From Lachnospiraceae bacterium (GTDB lineage: Bacteria > Bacillota > Clostridia > Lachnospirales > Lachnospiraceae): a DNA stretch of 64,000 bases. Where the stretch lies: contig JAETON010000006.1 in assembly GCA_021771695.1 (NCBI GenBank), forward strand, positions 52,245-116,244, written 5' to 3'. This document shows, piece after piece, positions 1 to 10,297 of this stretch. The position numbers were made by a program, and so were the translations under genes. Every line of letters begins with the position of its first letter. Positions within the stretch are counted from its first letter, which is position 1. A model generated the notes under the pieces. That model had not been told where the DNA came from. It saw only the letters and a list, made by a program, of their open reading frames with translations, and searched no databases.

Positions 1-69
1 TCTTGGCGAAATTCCAAACTTGGTGTATGATGAATATATCATTTATTATTTAAAGGAGGTCTTTATTTT

Positions 70-534
70 ATGGGAAAAATGACCGTTTACCATGGAAGTT
101 ATTCTACAATAAAGCACCCTAAAATCATAAAAGGGAGAAATACAAAAGATTTTGGTACAGGTTTCTACTGCACTGTTATCCGCGAACAGGCAGAACGTTG
201 GGCAAAAAGATATGATACCCCAATACTTAATACATATACAGTTCATATGAATACCAGCTTAAATATACTGGAATTTAAAGAAATGACAGAAGAATGGCTT
301 GATTTTATTATTGATTGCCGGCATGGAAAATCTCATAATTATGATATTGTAATTGGTGCAATGGCAAATGACCAAATATATAACTATATAGCTGATTATA
401 TTGATGGCATTATTACGCGGGAACAATTCTGGATTATGGCAAAATTCAAATATCCAACACACCAAATTAATTTCTGTTCCCAACCAGCGTTAAAATGTCT
501 GAATTTTGTTTCTAGTGAGGAGGTTTCTAAATGA
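70..534 (+). CDS. DUF3990 family protein, possible ADP-ribosyltransferase-like toxin
   Basis: A 154-residue protein with the DUF3990 pattern: YHGS near residue 8, a glycine-rich DFGTGFYCT segment near 28, a conserved YDIVIGAMAND block near 93, and a C-terminal INFCSQPALKCL segment. The early YHGS and GxGFY elements resemble those of ADP-ribosyltransferase-fold enzymes, so a toxin-like NAD-using activity is an inference from family resemblance, not shown here. The start at 70 is preceded by AAAGGAGGT with about 9 bases spacing. Its stop codon overlaps the next gene's ATG (ATGA), so the two are translationally coupled. The usual upstream DUF3791-type partner would lie before the window. Confidence 0.75.
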   Translation: MGKMTVYHGSYSTIKHPKIIKGRNTKDFGTGFYCTVIREQAERWAKRYDTPILNTYTVHMNTSLNILEFKEMTEEWLDFIIDCRHGKSHNYDIVIGAMANDQIYNYIADYIDGIITREQFWIMAKFKYPTHQINFCSQPALKCLNFVSSEEVSK

Positions 535-986
535 CAGGAAGGGAAAACCCAAAAGAAAATGATTTATTTTTTACCTGCAGTCTCATTGACTATATTGCAA
601 GAAAAACGAAAAATAAAAGAAATACAGTTGTAAATACGCTCGGTAAAACTTCCATTACTAAAATTTACGATTTAGCCGATGTATATCATAGTGACAACAT
701 TGATAAAGTCAGTGATGATTTCATCCAAAATGCCCATATTTCTCAAGGTTCTTTTGATAATATATCTACAGCAAAATATGCAGTTCCAAGCCATTGGGAC
801 ATTGGAAAAGTATATAAACGCTTGATACTAGGTATTGCAAAAGAAAAAAATATGAATATTATAGATGCTTTATTTGAAGCCTACAATTCTTACGTTAGTA
901 ATAAAATTGATGATTATAACAGCAGTTTTTATTACGATGCACCACAAAATATTTTAAATGCTTACATTGATGGAAAAATTGAATAA
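531..986 (+). CDS. DUF3990-partner protein, hypothetical
   Basis: A 151-residue soluble protein with no signal peptide or membrane segment. Its N-terminal half (NDLFFTCSLIDYIARKTKNKR, then KIYDLADVYHSDNIDKV) has the helical look of proteins found immediately downstream of DUF3990 genes in Clostridia. It starts inside the stop codon of the DUF3990 gene (4-base ATGA overlap), so the two are almost certainly made together. By analogy with toxin-antitoxin operons it may neutralise or position the DUF3990 protein. That role is inferred only from coupling and context. Confidence 0.65.
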   Translation: MTGRENPKENDLFFTCSLIDYIARKTKNKRNTVVNTLGKTSITKIYDLADVYHSDNIDKVSDDFIQNAHISQGSFDNISTAKYAVPSHWDIGKVYKRLILGIAKEKNMNIIDALFEAYNSYVSNKIDDYNSSFYYDAPQNILNAYIDGKIE

Positions 987-1031
987 AAAAGGCATGCCGC
1001 AGAAGCTAATTAAAAATCAGCTTCTGCGGCA
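985..1031 (-). terminator. Rho-independent terminator of glpK-aroE
   Basis: A perfect 13-bp stem (TGCCGCAGAAGCT with its complement) around an 11-base loop is followed on the minus strand by T6. It lies just past the aroE stop and ends the minus-strand transcript. It also faces the convergent DUF3990 operon, but there is no T-run on that side. Confidence 0.85.
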
Positions 1032-1062
1032 CACTCCTATCTCTGATTTAATACCTTATCTT

Positions 1063-1938
1063 CTATGCCTCACTGAAAAATTTTGCTTTTACTTCTTCTA
1101 CCGGCATATCTTTCCCTGTAAATAATTTAAACGAAGCAACTCCCTGCCACATCAGCATTCCATTCCCAGGAACTGTAATACATCCATGTTCTTTTGCTTC
1201 TCTTAACAACCTTGTTTCTATTGGATTATAAACAACATCTGCAACAACCAAACCTTCATGGAACAGGCTTGTATCTGTAATAACTGTTGTATCTTCTTTT
1301 GGTTTCATTCCCAAAAGCGTCCCATTAATCAAAATATCTGCTGCATCCATCTTATCACGAAGAACATCTTTCGCATCCAAATCATATAACTCTACCTGGC
1401 AATCTGGTACCTTTACCATGATTTTTTCTACCATTTTCTCGGCTCTTTCAAAAAATGAATCCCTTGGATTAAAAATTGTAATGGATTTTGCCCCATCTAA
1501 CGCACATTGTACTTGAATTGCAGTTGCTGCCCCGCCGGCGCCAAAGATTACGATATTTTTATCTTTTACTTCTACGCCGTGATCTTTTAAATTGGCAACA
1601 AAACCTTCTCCATCTGTAATATGTCCATATAATGTACCATCTCTGTTTACAATTGTATTCACTGCACCAATCAATTCAGAAGCCGGAGATAATTCATCCA
1701 TATTCTGTGCTGCAGCAGTTTTGCAAGGCATTGTTACATTGCATCCCTGAATATTTAAAAGGCGCATAGATTTTATAAATTCCGGCACTTGATCTTCTGT
1801 AATATCAAAAGCAAGGTATGCTCCATCTACACCGCATGCCTGAAATCCATAATTTTGCATCGCCGGAGAACCTGAATGTCCTACCGGAGATCCAATTAAT
1901 CCATATAGTTTTGTTGTTCCTGTAATTCTTGCTTCCAT
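1063..1938 (-). CDS. aroE: Shikimate dehydrogenase
   Basis: Reduces 3-dehydroshikimate to shikimate with NAD(P)H in aromatic amino acid synthesis. The N-terminal catalytic domain carries GSPVGHSGSPAMQ near residue 13 and NVTMPCKTAA near 65, which holds the catalytic lysine. AVNTIV and the Rossmann GAGGAATAI motif near residue 135 follow. At 291 residues it has the usual length. The track start at 2169 would overlap glpK by about 220 bases; ATG at 1938 has AGGAG seven bases upstream and is preferred. It follows glpK by 10 bases, so the two share a transcript although their pathways are unrelated. The acidic residue closing the nucleotide pocket was not examined, so the cofactor preference is open. 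Confidence 0.93.
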   Translation of the reverse strand: MEARITGTTKLYGLIGSPVGHSGSPAMQNYGFQACGVDGAYLAFDITEDQVPEFIKSMRLLNIQGCNVTMPCKTAAAQNMDELSPASELIGAVNTIVNRDGTLYGHITDGEGFVANLKDHGVEVKDKNIVIFGAGGAATAIQVQCALDGAKSITIFNPRDSFFERAEKMVEKIMVKVPDCQVELYDLDAKDVLRDKMDAADILINGTLLGMKPKEDTTVITDTSLFHEGLVVADVVYNPIETRLLREAKEHGCITVPGNGMLMWQGVASFKLFTGKDMPVEEVKAKFFSEA

Positions 1939-1948
1939 TATATTTCTC

Positions 1949-3445
1949 CTATTCTTTTTCCCAGGAAAGACTTCTCTTGACTGCTTTTTGCCAGCCCGAG
2001 ATTTTTCCCCGGCGTATATCATTTTCCATAACTGGTTCAAAAACTTTATCCAAGCTCCAGTTTTGTTTAATTTCTTCTTTATCTTTCCAGTATCCCACAG
2101 CCAGACCTGCCAGATAAGCAGCCCCCATCGCTGTTGTCTCCACACATTTTGGGCGATGTACTGGTGCATCGATCATATTCGCCTGAAACTGCATTAAGAA
2201 ATTGTTTGCACAAGCCCCTCCGTCCACTTTTAAAGCAGCCAGATGAATTCCACTGTCTTCTTCCATCGCTTTCAAAACATCCAGTGTTTGATAAGCTAAG
2301 GCTTCCAATGTTGCACGGACAATATGATTTTTATTGACTCCGCGGGTTAAACCTTGGATACTTCCTCTGGCATATGCATCCCAATATGGTGCACCTAATC
2401 CTGTAAATGCAGGAACTACATAACAGCCGTTGGTATCTTCTACAGAAGCTGCCATCGCTTCACTTTCAGAAGCCTTCTCAAACAGTCCAAGTTCATCCCG
2501 AAGCCATTGAATCGCTGCACCCGCTACAAAAATAGAACCTTCCAATGCATATTCAATTTTTCCATCCATTCCACAGGCAATCGTTGTAATTAAACCATTC
2601 TTTGAATCTACCGGCATTTCTCCTGTATTCATTAAAAGAAAACATCCGGTGCCATATGTATTTTTTGCTTCTCCTGCACGGAAACATGTCTGTCCAAACA
2701 ATGCAGCCTGCTGATCTCCTGCAGCACCTGCAATTGGAATTTTGCCTCCAACAATCTCAGCATCCGTATATCCATAAATTTCACTGCAGGAAACAACTTT
2801 CGGCAGAATACTCTTTGGAATATCTAAAATCTCTAGAATTTCTTCATCCCAGCACAAATCATTGATATTATAAATCATCGTTCTGGACGCATTGGTATAA
2901 TCTGTTACATGAACTTCTCCTCCAGTCAGTTTCCAAATCAGCCATGTTTCCACAGTTCCAAACAATATCTCACCTTTTTCGGCTTTTTCTCTCGCACCAT
3001 CCACATGATCTAAAATCCAATGAATCTTTGTACCGGAAAAATATGCATCAATTGGAAGACCTGTTTTTTTACGAATGGTCTCTTCCAATCCCTTTGCTTT
3101 CAATTCATCACAAAATTCTGCTGTTCTGCGGCATTGCCAGACAATGGCATTATATATCGGTTTACCAGTCTTTTTATCCCATAAAATCGTTGTTTCTCTT
3201 TGATTGGTAATCCCAATTCCGGCAACTTCTTCTGCGTCAATATTTAAACCCGTCATAGCTTCAATCATAACTTTTTTCTGAGTTTCCCATATCTCCAGCG
3301 GATCATGCTCCACCCAGCCCGGTTTTGGGAAATGCTGTGTGAACTCCTGCTGTGCCATACTGCAGATTTCACCTTTTTGATTAAATAAGATACAGCGTGA
3401 ACTGGTCGTCCCTGCATCCAGCGCCATCATAAATTTGCGTTCCAT
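1949..3445 (-). CDS. glpK: Glycerol kinase
   Basis: An FGGY-family cytosolic kinase that converts glycerol and ATP to sn-glycerol 3-phosphate. The 498-residue protein is full length. It opens with the phosphate-binding [10 protein letters not shown], has [10 protein letters not shown] near residue 77, [13 protein letters not shown] near 239 and the C-terminal FGGY region [15 protein letters not shown] near 402. No glpF or glpO lies beside it; the operon partner is aroE. gpsA and plsY, which also handle glycerol 3-phosphate, lie about 4 kb away on the same strand. An AAAGGAG ribosome site precedes ATG 3445. Confidence 0.97.
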   Translation of the reverse strand: MERKFMMALDAGTTSSRCILFNQKGEICSMAQQEFTQHFPKPGWVEHDPLEIWETQKKVMIEAMTGLNIDAEEVAGIGITNQRETTILWDKKTGKPIYNAIVWQCRRTAEFCDELKAKGLEETIRKKTGLPIDAYFSGTKIHWILDHVDGAREKAEKGEILFGTVETWLIWKLTGGEVHVTDYTNASRTMIYNINDLCWDEEILEILDIPKSILPKVVSCSEIYGYTDAEIVGGKIPIAGAAGDQQAALFGQTCFRAGEAKNTYGTGCFLLMNTGEMPVDSKNGLITTIACGMDGKIEYALEGSIFVAGAAIQWLRDELGLFEKASESEAMAASVEDTNGCYVVPAFTGLGAPYWDAYARGSIQGLTRGVNKNHIVRATLEALAYQTLDVLKAMEEDSGIHLAALKVDGGACANNFLMQFQANMIDAPVHRPKCVETTAMGAAYLAGLAVGYWKDKEEIKQNWSLDKVFEPVMENDIRRGKISGWQKAVKRSLSWEKE

Positions 3446-3477
3446 AATGATTTCACTCCTTTTAAAGAGCTGATTTC

Positions 3478-4935
3478 CTATTTTCCTTCGATAATTTCCT
3501 GAATCAGATCTCTTTCGTCCATATGGTGTTTTACACCTTTGATTTCCTGATAATCTTCATGTCCCTTCCCTGCAAGTATTACGATGTCTCCTTTGCCTGC
3601 GTGTTTCATACAATAACGAATGGCTTCTTTTCGATCCGGAATTGTTACATACTCTCCCGGTCCTTTATGGACTCCAATTAAAATATCATTGATAATGTCC
3701 ATTGGTTCTTCATTTCGAGGATTATCAGAAGTCACTACCGTTAAATCCGCTAAATTAGAGGATACCTCCCCCATTTCGTAACGTCTGGCTTTGGCACGGT
3801 TTCCTCCACATCCAAACAATGAATAAATCTTTCTTGGATGATATTTCCGAATCGTTGCCAATAAACTTTCCAAACTCATAGCATTATGAGCGTAATCAAT
3901 CATCAATGTATATTCTCCCGGCGTCTTAACAATTTCCAATCTTCCTTTTACTTGGATCGTATTTAACGCTTCCAGTACATCATCTTTCTTAATTCCCATA
4001 TGACGGCATAAAGAAATCGCTGCCAAAGAATTATAAACCGTAAAATCACCTGGTATATCCACATGCACATTATATTCCTGTTTTCCTTTTAAATCGTAAG
4101 ACACACCCAAATATCCTGGTTCCTGAACTCGTTCAATATTCTGGGCATAAATATCATTGGATGCCTCTAAACCAAATGTTTCTATCTCACAAGTATGACC
4201 TTCGATGATGCGTTCTACATAATCATCATCTCCATTGATAATTCCCTGTCTACACTGCTGAAACAAAAGACTTTTACAACGAATATAATCATCCATATCT
4301 TTATGCTCATTTTCTCCAATATGGTCTTTGGCAAGATTGGTAAAAATACCATAATCAAAAGTAAATCCGCCGACTCTGTGAAGCATTAATCCTTGAGAAG
4401 ATACTTCCATAACTACGTTTTTACAGCCTGCATCTGCCATTTTGCGGAAAGATTCTTGAATTACATAAGATTCCGGAGTTGTATTGACCGATGGAATTGT
4501 TTTATCTCCAATAATTGTTTCAATCGTTCCAATCAATCCTGTTTTTTGTCCTGCATGTTCTAAAACCGCACGAATCATATAAGTAATAGTCGTCTTTCCT
4601 TTGGTTCCGGTAATCCCAATGGTTGTTAATTCTTCTGCCGGATATCCAAAATATGCAGCAGACATCTCCGCCAGTGCAAGACGTGTATTTTCGACTTTAA
4701 TTACAGTGAATCCTTCCGGTATATCTACATCCTTTTCTACTACAACGGCTGCCACACCATTTTGAGCTGCCTGAGCCGCAAACTTATGTCCATCGAAAGC
4801 AGCCCCTGAAATGCAAACAAAGACACTTCCTTTTTCTATTTTTCTAGAATCATACACAAGCGTAGATATTTCTATGTCCTCATTTCCTTGGATACAAGTA
4901 TATTCTGATCGTTCCAATAAGTCTTTTAACTTCAT
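3478..4935 (-). CDS. murE: UDP-MurNAc-tripeptide synthetase (MurE, DAP-type)
   Basis: Adds the third residue to UDP-MurNAc-L-Ala-D-Glu during peptidoglycan precursor synthesis. A Mur ligase N-terminal domain comes first, then the ATP loop [10 protein letters not shown] near residue 110. The SDNPRNEEP segment near residue 400 contains DNPR, the signature of meso-diaminopimelate-adding MurE enzymes rather than lysine-adding ones. The track start is a TTG that overlaps the GGAGG; ATG 4935, five bases after GGAGG, gives 485 residues. The dapF gene directly upstream supplies meso-DAP, so substrate maker and user sit side by side, 14 bases apart. Confidence 0.95.
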   Translation of the reverse strand: MKLKDLLERSEYTCIQGNEDIEISTLVYDSRKIEKGSVFVCISGAAFDGHKFAAQAAQNGVAAVVVEKDVDIPEGFTVIKVENTRLALAEMSAAYFGYPAEELTTIGITGTKGKTTITYMIRAVLEHAGQKTGLIGTIETIIGDKTIPSVNTTPESYVIQESFRKMADAGCKNVVMEVSSQGLMLHRVGGFTFDYGIFTNLAKDHIGENEHKDMDDYIRCKSLLFQQCRQGIINGDDDYVERIIEGHTCEIETFGLEASNDIYAQNIERVQEPGYLGVSYDLKGKQEYNVHVDIPGDFTVYNSLAAISLCRHMGIKKDDVLEALNTIQVKGRLEIVKTPGEYTLMIDYAHNAMSLESLLATIRKYHPRKIYSLFGCGGNRAKARRYEMGEVSSNLADLTVVTSDNPRNEEPMDIINDILIGVHKGPGEYVTIPDRKEAIRYCMKHAGKGDIVILAGKGHEDYQEIKGVKHHMDERDLIQEIIEGK

Positions 4936-4949
4936 CTTTTCCTCCAAAT

Positions 4950-5786
4950 TTATAATTCAATTTCACCGTCAAATACTTTCGTTGCAGGTCCTGTCATAAA
5001 AATAGTATTCTTTTCTTCATCATATTCAATCTGCAGGTCACCGCCCAGTAAATGAACTAGAACTTTCTTTCCTGTTTTTTTATTTAACCATGAAGCATAC
5101 GCACTTGCACAAGCTCCGGTACCACATGCCAAGGTTTCTCCTGCACCGCGTTCCCATACACGCATCTTAATGGTATTTTCATCAATTACTTCTATAAATT
5201 CCGTATTCACTCTGTCTGGGAACATAGGATGATTTTCAAATTTCGGACCGATTTTTTCTAAATCCAAATCATCTACAGAATCTACAAAAACAACTCCGTG
5301 AGGATTTCCCATAGAAACGCAGGTAATATGATATCCTTTTCCATCTACAATCAACGGCTGGTCAATAATTTCATCCAAATCATCATAAATTGCAGGAATC
5401 TGCTCTGCTTTTGTGATTGGTGCTTCCATATCAACTTTTACCCATGTAACTTTTCCATCTTCCACCGTAAGTTCCAGTTCTTTAATTCCGCCTTTGGTTT
5501 CAATCGTAATCGTCGTTTTATCTGTTAAACCATAATCATATACATATTTTGCAATACAGCGGACTCCATTTCCGCACATAGCTCCCTCAGAACCATCAGA
5601 GTTATACATAGCCATTCTAAAATCCGCTTTATCAGACGGACAAATACAAATCATCCCGTCAGAACCGATTCCAAAATGCCGGTCACTCACAAATTTTGCC
5701 GCCTTGCCTGGTTCATCAATCGTCTCTTCAAAACAGTTTACATATACGTAGTCATTTCCACAACCGTGCATCTTTGTAAATTTCAT
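4950..5786 (-). CDS. dapF: Diaminopimelate epimerase
   Basis: Converts LL-diaminopimelate to the meso form used for peptidoglycan and lysine. The 278-residue protein has the expected tandem pseudo-symmetric halves. Each carries a catalytic cysteine: MCGNGVRC near residue 73 and LACGTGACASAY near 218. The N-terminal MHGCGNDYVYV motif is typical. An AAAGGAG precedes ATG 5786. The gene reads straight into murE. Confidence 0.97.
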   Translation of the reverse strand: MKFTKMHGCGNDYVYVNCFEETIDEPGKAAKFVSDRHFGIGSDGMICICPSDKADFRMAMYNSDGSEGAMCGNGVRCIAKYVYDYGLTDKTTITIETKGGIKELELTVEDGKVTWVKVDMEAPITKAEQIPAIYDDLDEIIDQPLIVDGKGYHITCVSMGNPHGVVFVDSVDDLDLEKIGPKFENHPMFPDRVNTEFIEVIDENTIKMRVWERGAGETLACGTGACASAYASWLNKKTGKKVLVHLLGGDLQIEYDEEKNTIFMTGPATKVFDGEIEL

Positions 5787-5892
5787 GTAATCACTCCTTT
5801 TGCTTTTTTACTATTCTATCATAAGCTGGTTTTGGATGAAACAAAAATCTTCTTCCTGTGTTTTATTATATAACTTTCTCTGTATACAACAC

Positions 5893-5923
5893 AAGCGGAA
5901 TCTGCCCGAAACAGATTCCGCTT
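5893..5923 (-). terminator. Stem-loop after the aminotransferase gene
   Basis: A perfect 12-bp inverted repeat (AAGCGGAATCTG) with a 7-base loop lies 23 bases past the aminotransferase stop. The U-tract on the minus strand is poor (GTGTTGTATAC), so it may slow rather than fully stop transcription before dapF. Confidence 0.5.
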
Positions 5924-5945
5924 TCAAAAATACCTTTATTTCATT

Positions 5946-7214
5946 TTATGCTTCCAACAGTTTTTCTACTCCTGCTTTCTTCACACAAACACAGAATAAA
6001 TCCATTGCCTGCTGTAATTCTTCTACTGTTGGATAGGTTGGTGCAATTCTTAAATTACTATCTTTCGGATCGCTTTTATATGGATAGGTTGCACCTGCTC
6101 CGGTTAATACAACTCCTGCTTCTTTTGCAAGCTGTACTACTTTCTTTGCACATCCTGGAAGTAAATCTACAGATACAAAATATCCGCCTTTTGGATTTTC
6201 CCATGAAATCAATCCGCTTCCTGCCAATTCTTTCTCTAATGTATTTAATACAGTTTCAAACTTCGGTTTCATACAATCTGCAAGGATCTGCATATGATTG
6301 CGGAGTCCCTGTGCGTCTTTAAAGAACTGTACATGACGAAGCTGATTAATTTTGTCATATCCAATTGTTTGCGCATTCATAATTTTTTTAATTTCTGCAA
6401 TATTTTCATCGCTGGCAGCAATCAAAGAAACTCCTGCTCCCGGGAAGGAAATTTTAGATGTTGAGAAGAAATAATATGGACGATTTTTTGTTCCTGCTTC
6501 TTCACATGCATCCAGAATATTCTTTACTTTTACATCCTCAAACACCGGATGTACTCCATATGCATTGTCCCAAAAAATTTTAAAGTCTTTTGCTGCTGTT
6601 TTCATAGAAGCCAAACGGTCTACGGTTTCATCACTGTAACAAATTCCCTGTGGGTTAGAGAATTTTGGAACACACCAAATACCTTTGATGGAATCATCTT
6701 CTGCTGCTAATTTTTCTACCTGATCCATATCCGGCCCGGTACTTGTCATAGTAATTGGAATCATTTCCATTCCTAAAGTTTCACAAATGGTAAAATGTCT
6801 GTCATATCCTGGAGCCGGACAGAGGAATTTCACTTTTTCTAATTGTCCCCATGGTTTTTCTCCCATTGTTCCAAAAACATAAAGACGCATCATCGCATCA
6901 AACATCAAATTTAAGCTGGCATTTCCGCCAATAATCAAATGATCTGCCGGAATATCCAATAAATCACTGAACAATTTCTTGATATCCGGAATACCATCTA
7001 ATACTCCATAATTTCGGACGTCCATTCCTGCCTCTGTACAATAATTCTTCATTTCTTTTAACATTCCATTGGCATGATCCACCTGACTCGGTGCGGGTTT
7101 TCCTCTGGACATATCAAGGGCAAGATTTAGATCTTTAAATTCCTGATATCTTTTATCAATTTCTTTTTTTAATGCTTTCAGTTCATCTTTTGATTTCGTG
7201 GTAAATGATTCCAT
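5946..7214 (-). CDS. PLP aminotransferase, aspartate aminotransferase type Ic
   Basis: A 422-residue fold-type I PLP enzyme of the MocR/AspB-like type Ic group, probably transferring the amino group of aspartate to 2-oxoglutarate. Supporting motifs are the N-terminal LDMSRGKPAPSQVD, GVLDGIPDIK, the central WDNAYGVHPVF and the PLP-lysine segment FFSTSKISFPGAGVS. The track start is too early; ATG 7214 has AGGAAGG upstream and removes overlap with gpsA. The family is confident, the exact amino acid substrate less so. It follows gpsA by 44 bases, ends in a stem-loop and may be transcribed alone or with gpsA. Confidence 0.87.
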   Translation of the reverse strand: MESFTTKSKDELKALKKEIDKRYQEFKDLNLALDMSRGKPAPSQVDHANGMLKEMKNYCTEAGMDVRNYGVLDGIPDIKKLFSDLLDIPADHLIIGGNASLNLMFDAMMRLYVFGTMGEKPWGQLEKVKFLCPAPGYDRHFTICETLGMEMIPITMTSTGPDMDQVEKLAAEDDSIKGIWCVPKFSNPQGICYSDETVDRLASMKTAAKDFKIFWDNAYGVHPVFEDVKVKNILDACEEAGTKNRPYYFFSTSKISFPGAGVSLIAASDENIAEIKKIMNAQTIGYDKINQLRHVQFFKDAQGLRNHMQILADCMKPKFETVLNTLEKELAGSGLISWENPKGGYFVSVDLLPGCAKKVVQLAKEAGVVLTGAGATYPYKSDPKDSNLRIAPTYPTVEELQQAMDLFCVCVKKAGVEKLLEA

Positions 7215-7258
7215 ACGTTTTTCTTCCTTCCTATGTCTATAAATTATGTGCCGATGAA

Positions 7259-8275
7259 TTATGCTTCTTCCCACTCTAATGTCGTATATTCTTTTCTTCG
7301 TTCTCTTAACAGTAAGTGGCTGACTTCTTCTCTTGGATCTGCATTTTCAAATAATACTCGATTAACCGCTTCCACAATTGGTACATCTACGCCGCATTTT
7401 TTTGCAAGTCCCAATGCGGCTTTCGCAGAATAAACGCCTTCTACAACCATTTTCACTTCTTTCATAGCCTCATCTGCTGTCATTCCTTTTCCAATTAAAT
7501 ATCCTGCTTTTCGATTGCGGCTGTGAACACTGGTGCAGGTAACAATCAAATCTCCCACGCCGGTTAATCCGGAAAATGTCTCTGCTTTTCCGCCAAGTGC
7601 TACTCCCAAACGGGAAAGTTCAGCAATTCCTCTCGTCATCAATGCAGCTTTTGTATTGTCTCCATACCCCAAACCATCCGTAGTTCCTGCTGCCAAGGCA
7701 ATGACATTCTTCAATGCTCCCCCAAGTTCAATTCCCATAATATCCGGATTGGTATATACACGGAATACTTCACTCATAAATACATCCTGCAGCATATCTG
7801 CAATTTCTTTTTTCTTAGAAGCCACAACAACCGTTGTCGGAATTCCCTTTCCAACTTCTTCTGCATGGCTTGGTCCGGAAAGTACGCAGACTTCTGCGTT
7901 TGGAATTTCTTCCTCAATAATTTCTGATAATGTCATGTAAGTAACATCTTCGATACCTTTTGCCACATTAACAATCACCTGTCCATCTGCAATAAATGGT
8001 GACATCTGTTTTGCGACAGTACGAACAACTGGTGATGGAACTGCCATAACGACAACATCTCTGTCTGTTAAACTGGTTTCCATATCCGCTTCCACTACAA
8101 CACTATCTGGAAGTTTTACGCCGGGAAGTTTCTCTTCCTGCTCTCTTTTATTTGTAAGCATCTCAATTTCATGAGGATCTACAGACCAAAGCATTACCTC
8201 ATGTCCATTGTTTGCCAGCAAAACAGCAAGGGCAGTTCCCCAGCTTCCTGCACCAATTACACTAACTCTTTTCAT
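7259..8275 (-). CDS. gpsA: Glycerol-3-phosphate dehydrogenase [NAD(P)+]
   Basis: Reduces dihydroxyacetone phosphate to sn-glycerol 3-phosphate, the acceptor for phospholipid synthesis. The N-terminal Rossmann motif GAGSWGTALAVLLANNGH is textbook. VAKGIE and LSGPSHAEEV follow, and the catalytic-lysine region GGALKNVIALAAG lies near residue 190. The 338-residue length is normal. It sits nine bases after plsY, which acylates its product, and AGGAGGAG precedes ATG 8275. Confidence 0.97.
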   Translation of the reverse strand: MKRVSVIGAGSWGTALAVLLANNGHEVMLWSVDPHEIEMLTNKREQEEKLPGVKLPDSVVVEADMETSLTDRDVVVMAVPSPVVRTVAKQMSPFIADGQVIVNVAKGIEDVTYMTLSEIIEEEIPNAEVCVLSGPSHAEEVGKGIPTTVVVASKKKEIADMLQDVFMSEVFRVYTNPDIMGIELGGALKNVIALAAGTTDGLGYGDNTKAALMTRGIAELSRLGVALGGKAETFSGLTGVGDLIVTCTSVHSRNRKAGYLIGKGMTADEAMKEVKMVVEGVYSAKAALGLAKKCGVDVPIVEAVNRVLFENADPREEVSHLLLRERRKEYTTLEWEEA

Positions 8276-8284
8276 TTGCTCCTC

Positions 8285-8908
8285 CTAACGGTCAACCTTC
8301 TGACCTAATTTATTTTCAGTTCCATGAATCAGCCGATCAATATTGGCACGATGGCGCCAGATTGCCATTGCAGTAAAGACACATCCGACAGCAATCAATG
8401 CCCAGTTGTTCGGTTCAATATAATATAAAATAAACGGTATCACTAAAACCATACAAATAGATCCTAGAGATACATATTTTGTAATTGCTGTAATTACACC
8501 AAAAATCAAAGCACAGAAAAGTCCAAGCTGCCAGTGAAAAGCAAAAATAACTCCACCTGTGGTTGCAATTCCTTTTCCGCCTTTAAATCCAAGATAAAAC
8601 GGGAAATTATGTCCCAAAACAACTGCAAATCCGGTTAACAGCCATAAAGCTGACTGTCCTTCCACTCCAAATGCCGGCATAATTATGTATCTGGCAAGAT
8701 TGACCGCAATCAATCCTTTCACTGCATCACCCAAAAAAGTAATCAATGCAGCTGTCTTGCCCAATGTACGCAGCGTATTGGTCGTCCCGGAATTTCCGCT
8801 TCCATAATCTCGAATGTCTATTTTATTGATCTTTCCAACAAAATATCCTGTCTGAAAACATCCAAACAAATATCCTGTGATCATACATACTATTATACAC
8901 AGCGTCAT
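8285..8908 (-). CDS. plsY: Glycerol-3-phosphate acyltransferase PlsY
   Basis: An integral membrane enzyme that moves an acyl group from acyl-phosphate to position 1 of glycerol 3-phosphate. The 207 residues form about five membrane helices with the conserved loop motifs DYGSGNSGTTNTLRTLG, LGHNFPFYLGFKGGKGIATTGG and WRHRANI. Its ATG sits in the der stop codon (TAATG), so translation is coupled. Together with gpsA it forms a glycerolipid pair. Confidence 0.96.
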   Translation of the reverse strand: MTLCIIVCMITGYLFGCFQTGYFVGKINKIDIRDYGSGNSGTTNTLRTLGKTAALITFLGDAVKGLIAVNLARYIIMPAFGVEGQSALWLLTGFAVVLGHNFPFYLGFKGGKGIATTGGVIFAFHWQLGLFCALIFGVITAITKYVSLGSICMVLVIPFILYYIEPNNWALIAVGCVFTAMAIWRHRANIDRLIHGTENKLGQKVDR

Positions 8909-10230
8909 TATCTTTCCTTCCTTTCCCTCGCAATAATATGAATTGGAGTTCCTCGGAAACCAAATGTATTCCGAATCTGATTTTCAAGATACCTTGTGTA
9001 AGAAAAATGCATCAGCTGTTTGTCATTAATAAATACAACAAACGTCGGCGGTTTTACAGAAACCTGCGTCATATAATACAATTTCAAACGTTTTCCTTTG
9101 TCAGACGGCGGCTGTTTCATTGCCACTGCTTCTGCAAGAATTTCATTTAACACTCCTGTCTGTACACGCAATGCGTGATTTTCAATCACTGCATCCAGCA
9201 AATCGAAAATCTTTGGAAATCTTTGTCCAGTCTTTGCAGAAACAAATACCAGTTCTGCATAAGACATATAAGAAAGCACATCCCTCACTTTATTGGTGTA
9301 CTTATAAATGGTCTTATCATCTTTTTCAATCAAATCCCACTTATTCACAGCAATAATCATTCCTTTTCCACGTTCATGTGCGATTCCTGCAATTTTAGCA
9401 TCCTGCTCTGTAATTCCTTCCTGTGCATCAATCACAAGAATTGCCACGTCACACCGTTCTACGGCTGCAACTGTACGAATGACGCTATAACGCTCTAAGT
9501 CCTCTTTTACCCGGCTCTTTCTTCTTAACCCTGCAGTATCAATAAATACATACTCTTTATCACCGTGCCGGATAACTGTATCAATGGCATCTCTAGTGGT
9601 TCCGGCAATATCAGAGACGATGAAACGTTCTTCTCCAAGCATCTTATTAATCATAGAAGATTTTCCTGCATTTGGTTTTCCAATAATTGCAACTTTTGGA
9701 CGTTCATCCTCTTCTTCTTTTAAAGTTTCCGGATCACAATTAGCAATTACTTCGTCCAATAAATCTCCAAAACCGATCTTTGAATTTGCAGATACCGGAA
9801 ATGGTGTTCCAATCCCTAAATTATAAAATTCATAAGTATCTAAAATAAATTTTTCATAATTATCAACTTTATTTACCGCTAAAACAACCGGTTTCCCAGA
9901 ACGGCGCAGCATATCTGCCACTTGATAGTCCGCTTCCATAAGACCTTGTCTCACATCCGTCAGGAAAATAATCACATCTGCAGTTTCAATCGCAATTTCT
10001 GCCTGATCACGCATATGTGATAACAACAAATCTCCGGTATCCGGCTCAATTCCTCCAGTATCAATCATCGTAAACTGATAGTCCAGCCAGCTGATATCCG
10101 CATAGATACGGTCTCTGGTAACACCTGGAGTATCTTTTACAATCGAAATATTTTCTCCTGCCAATGCATTAAACAATGTAGATTTTCCTACATTCGGTCT
10201 TCCTACAATGGCTACAATTGGTTTACTCAT
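8908..10230 (-). CDS. der: GTPase Der (EngA), 50S ribosome assembly
   Basis: An essential double GTPase for late 50S subunit assembly. The first G domain has [21 protein letters not shown] and NKVD; the second has [25 protein letters not shown] and NKWD. A C-terminal KH-like domain follows, containing [13 protein letters not shown]. The 440-residue length is typical. The ribosome site AGAGG lies ten bases before ATG 10230. Confidence 0.97.
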   Translation of the reverse strand: MSKPIVAIVGRPNVGKSTLFNALAGENISIVKDTPGVTRDRIYADISWLDYQFTMIDTGGIEPDTGDLLLSHMRDQAEIAIETADVIIFLTDVRQGLMEADYQVADMLRRSGKPVVLAVNKVDNYEKFILDTYEFYNLGIGTPFPVSANSKIGFGDLLDEVIANCDPETLKEEEDERPKVAIIGKPNAGKSSMINKMLGEERFIVSDIAGTTRDAIDTVIRHGDKEYVFIDTAGLRRKSRVKEDLERYSVIRTVAAVERCDVAILVIDAQEGITEQDAKIAGIAHERGKGMIIAVNKWDLIEKDDKTIYKYTNKVRDVLSYMSYAELVFVSAKTGQRFPKIFDLLDAVIENHALRVQTGVLNEILAEAVAMKQPPSDKGKRLKLYYMTQVSVKPPTFVVFINDKQLMHFSYTRYLENQIRNTFGFRGTPIHIIARERKER

Positions 10231-10297
10231 AATCTATATTCCTCTCTATATGTTCAAAATACGGATTCATGTATAGTATAGAATAATCTGGTTTTAA

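Noticed and set aside
2-82. Open frame running in from the left edge (ending LKEVFILWEK) and a second ending RNSKLGV at 30
   Set aside because: Too little sequence to decide which, if either, is coding; not annotated as a gene.
1929-2197. 62- and 69-residue + strand ORFs and the long N-terminal extension of aroE
   Set aside because: They overlap glpK; the aroE start was moved to 1938 on ribosome-site evidence.
5858-6322. 154-residue + strand ORF
   Set aside because: Antisense shadow of the aminotransferase gene; leucine-rich composition, no ribosome site.
7533-7940. 135-residue + strand ORF
   Set aside because: Antisense shadow of gpsA.
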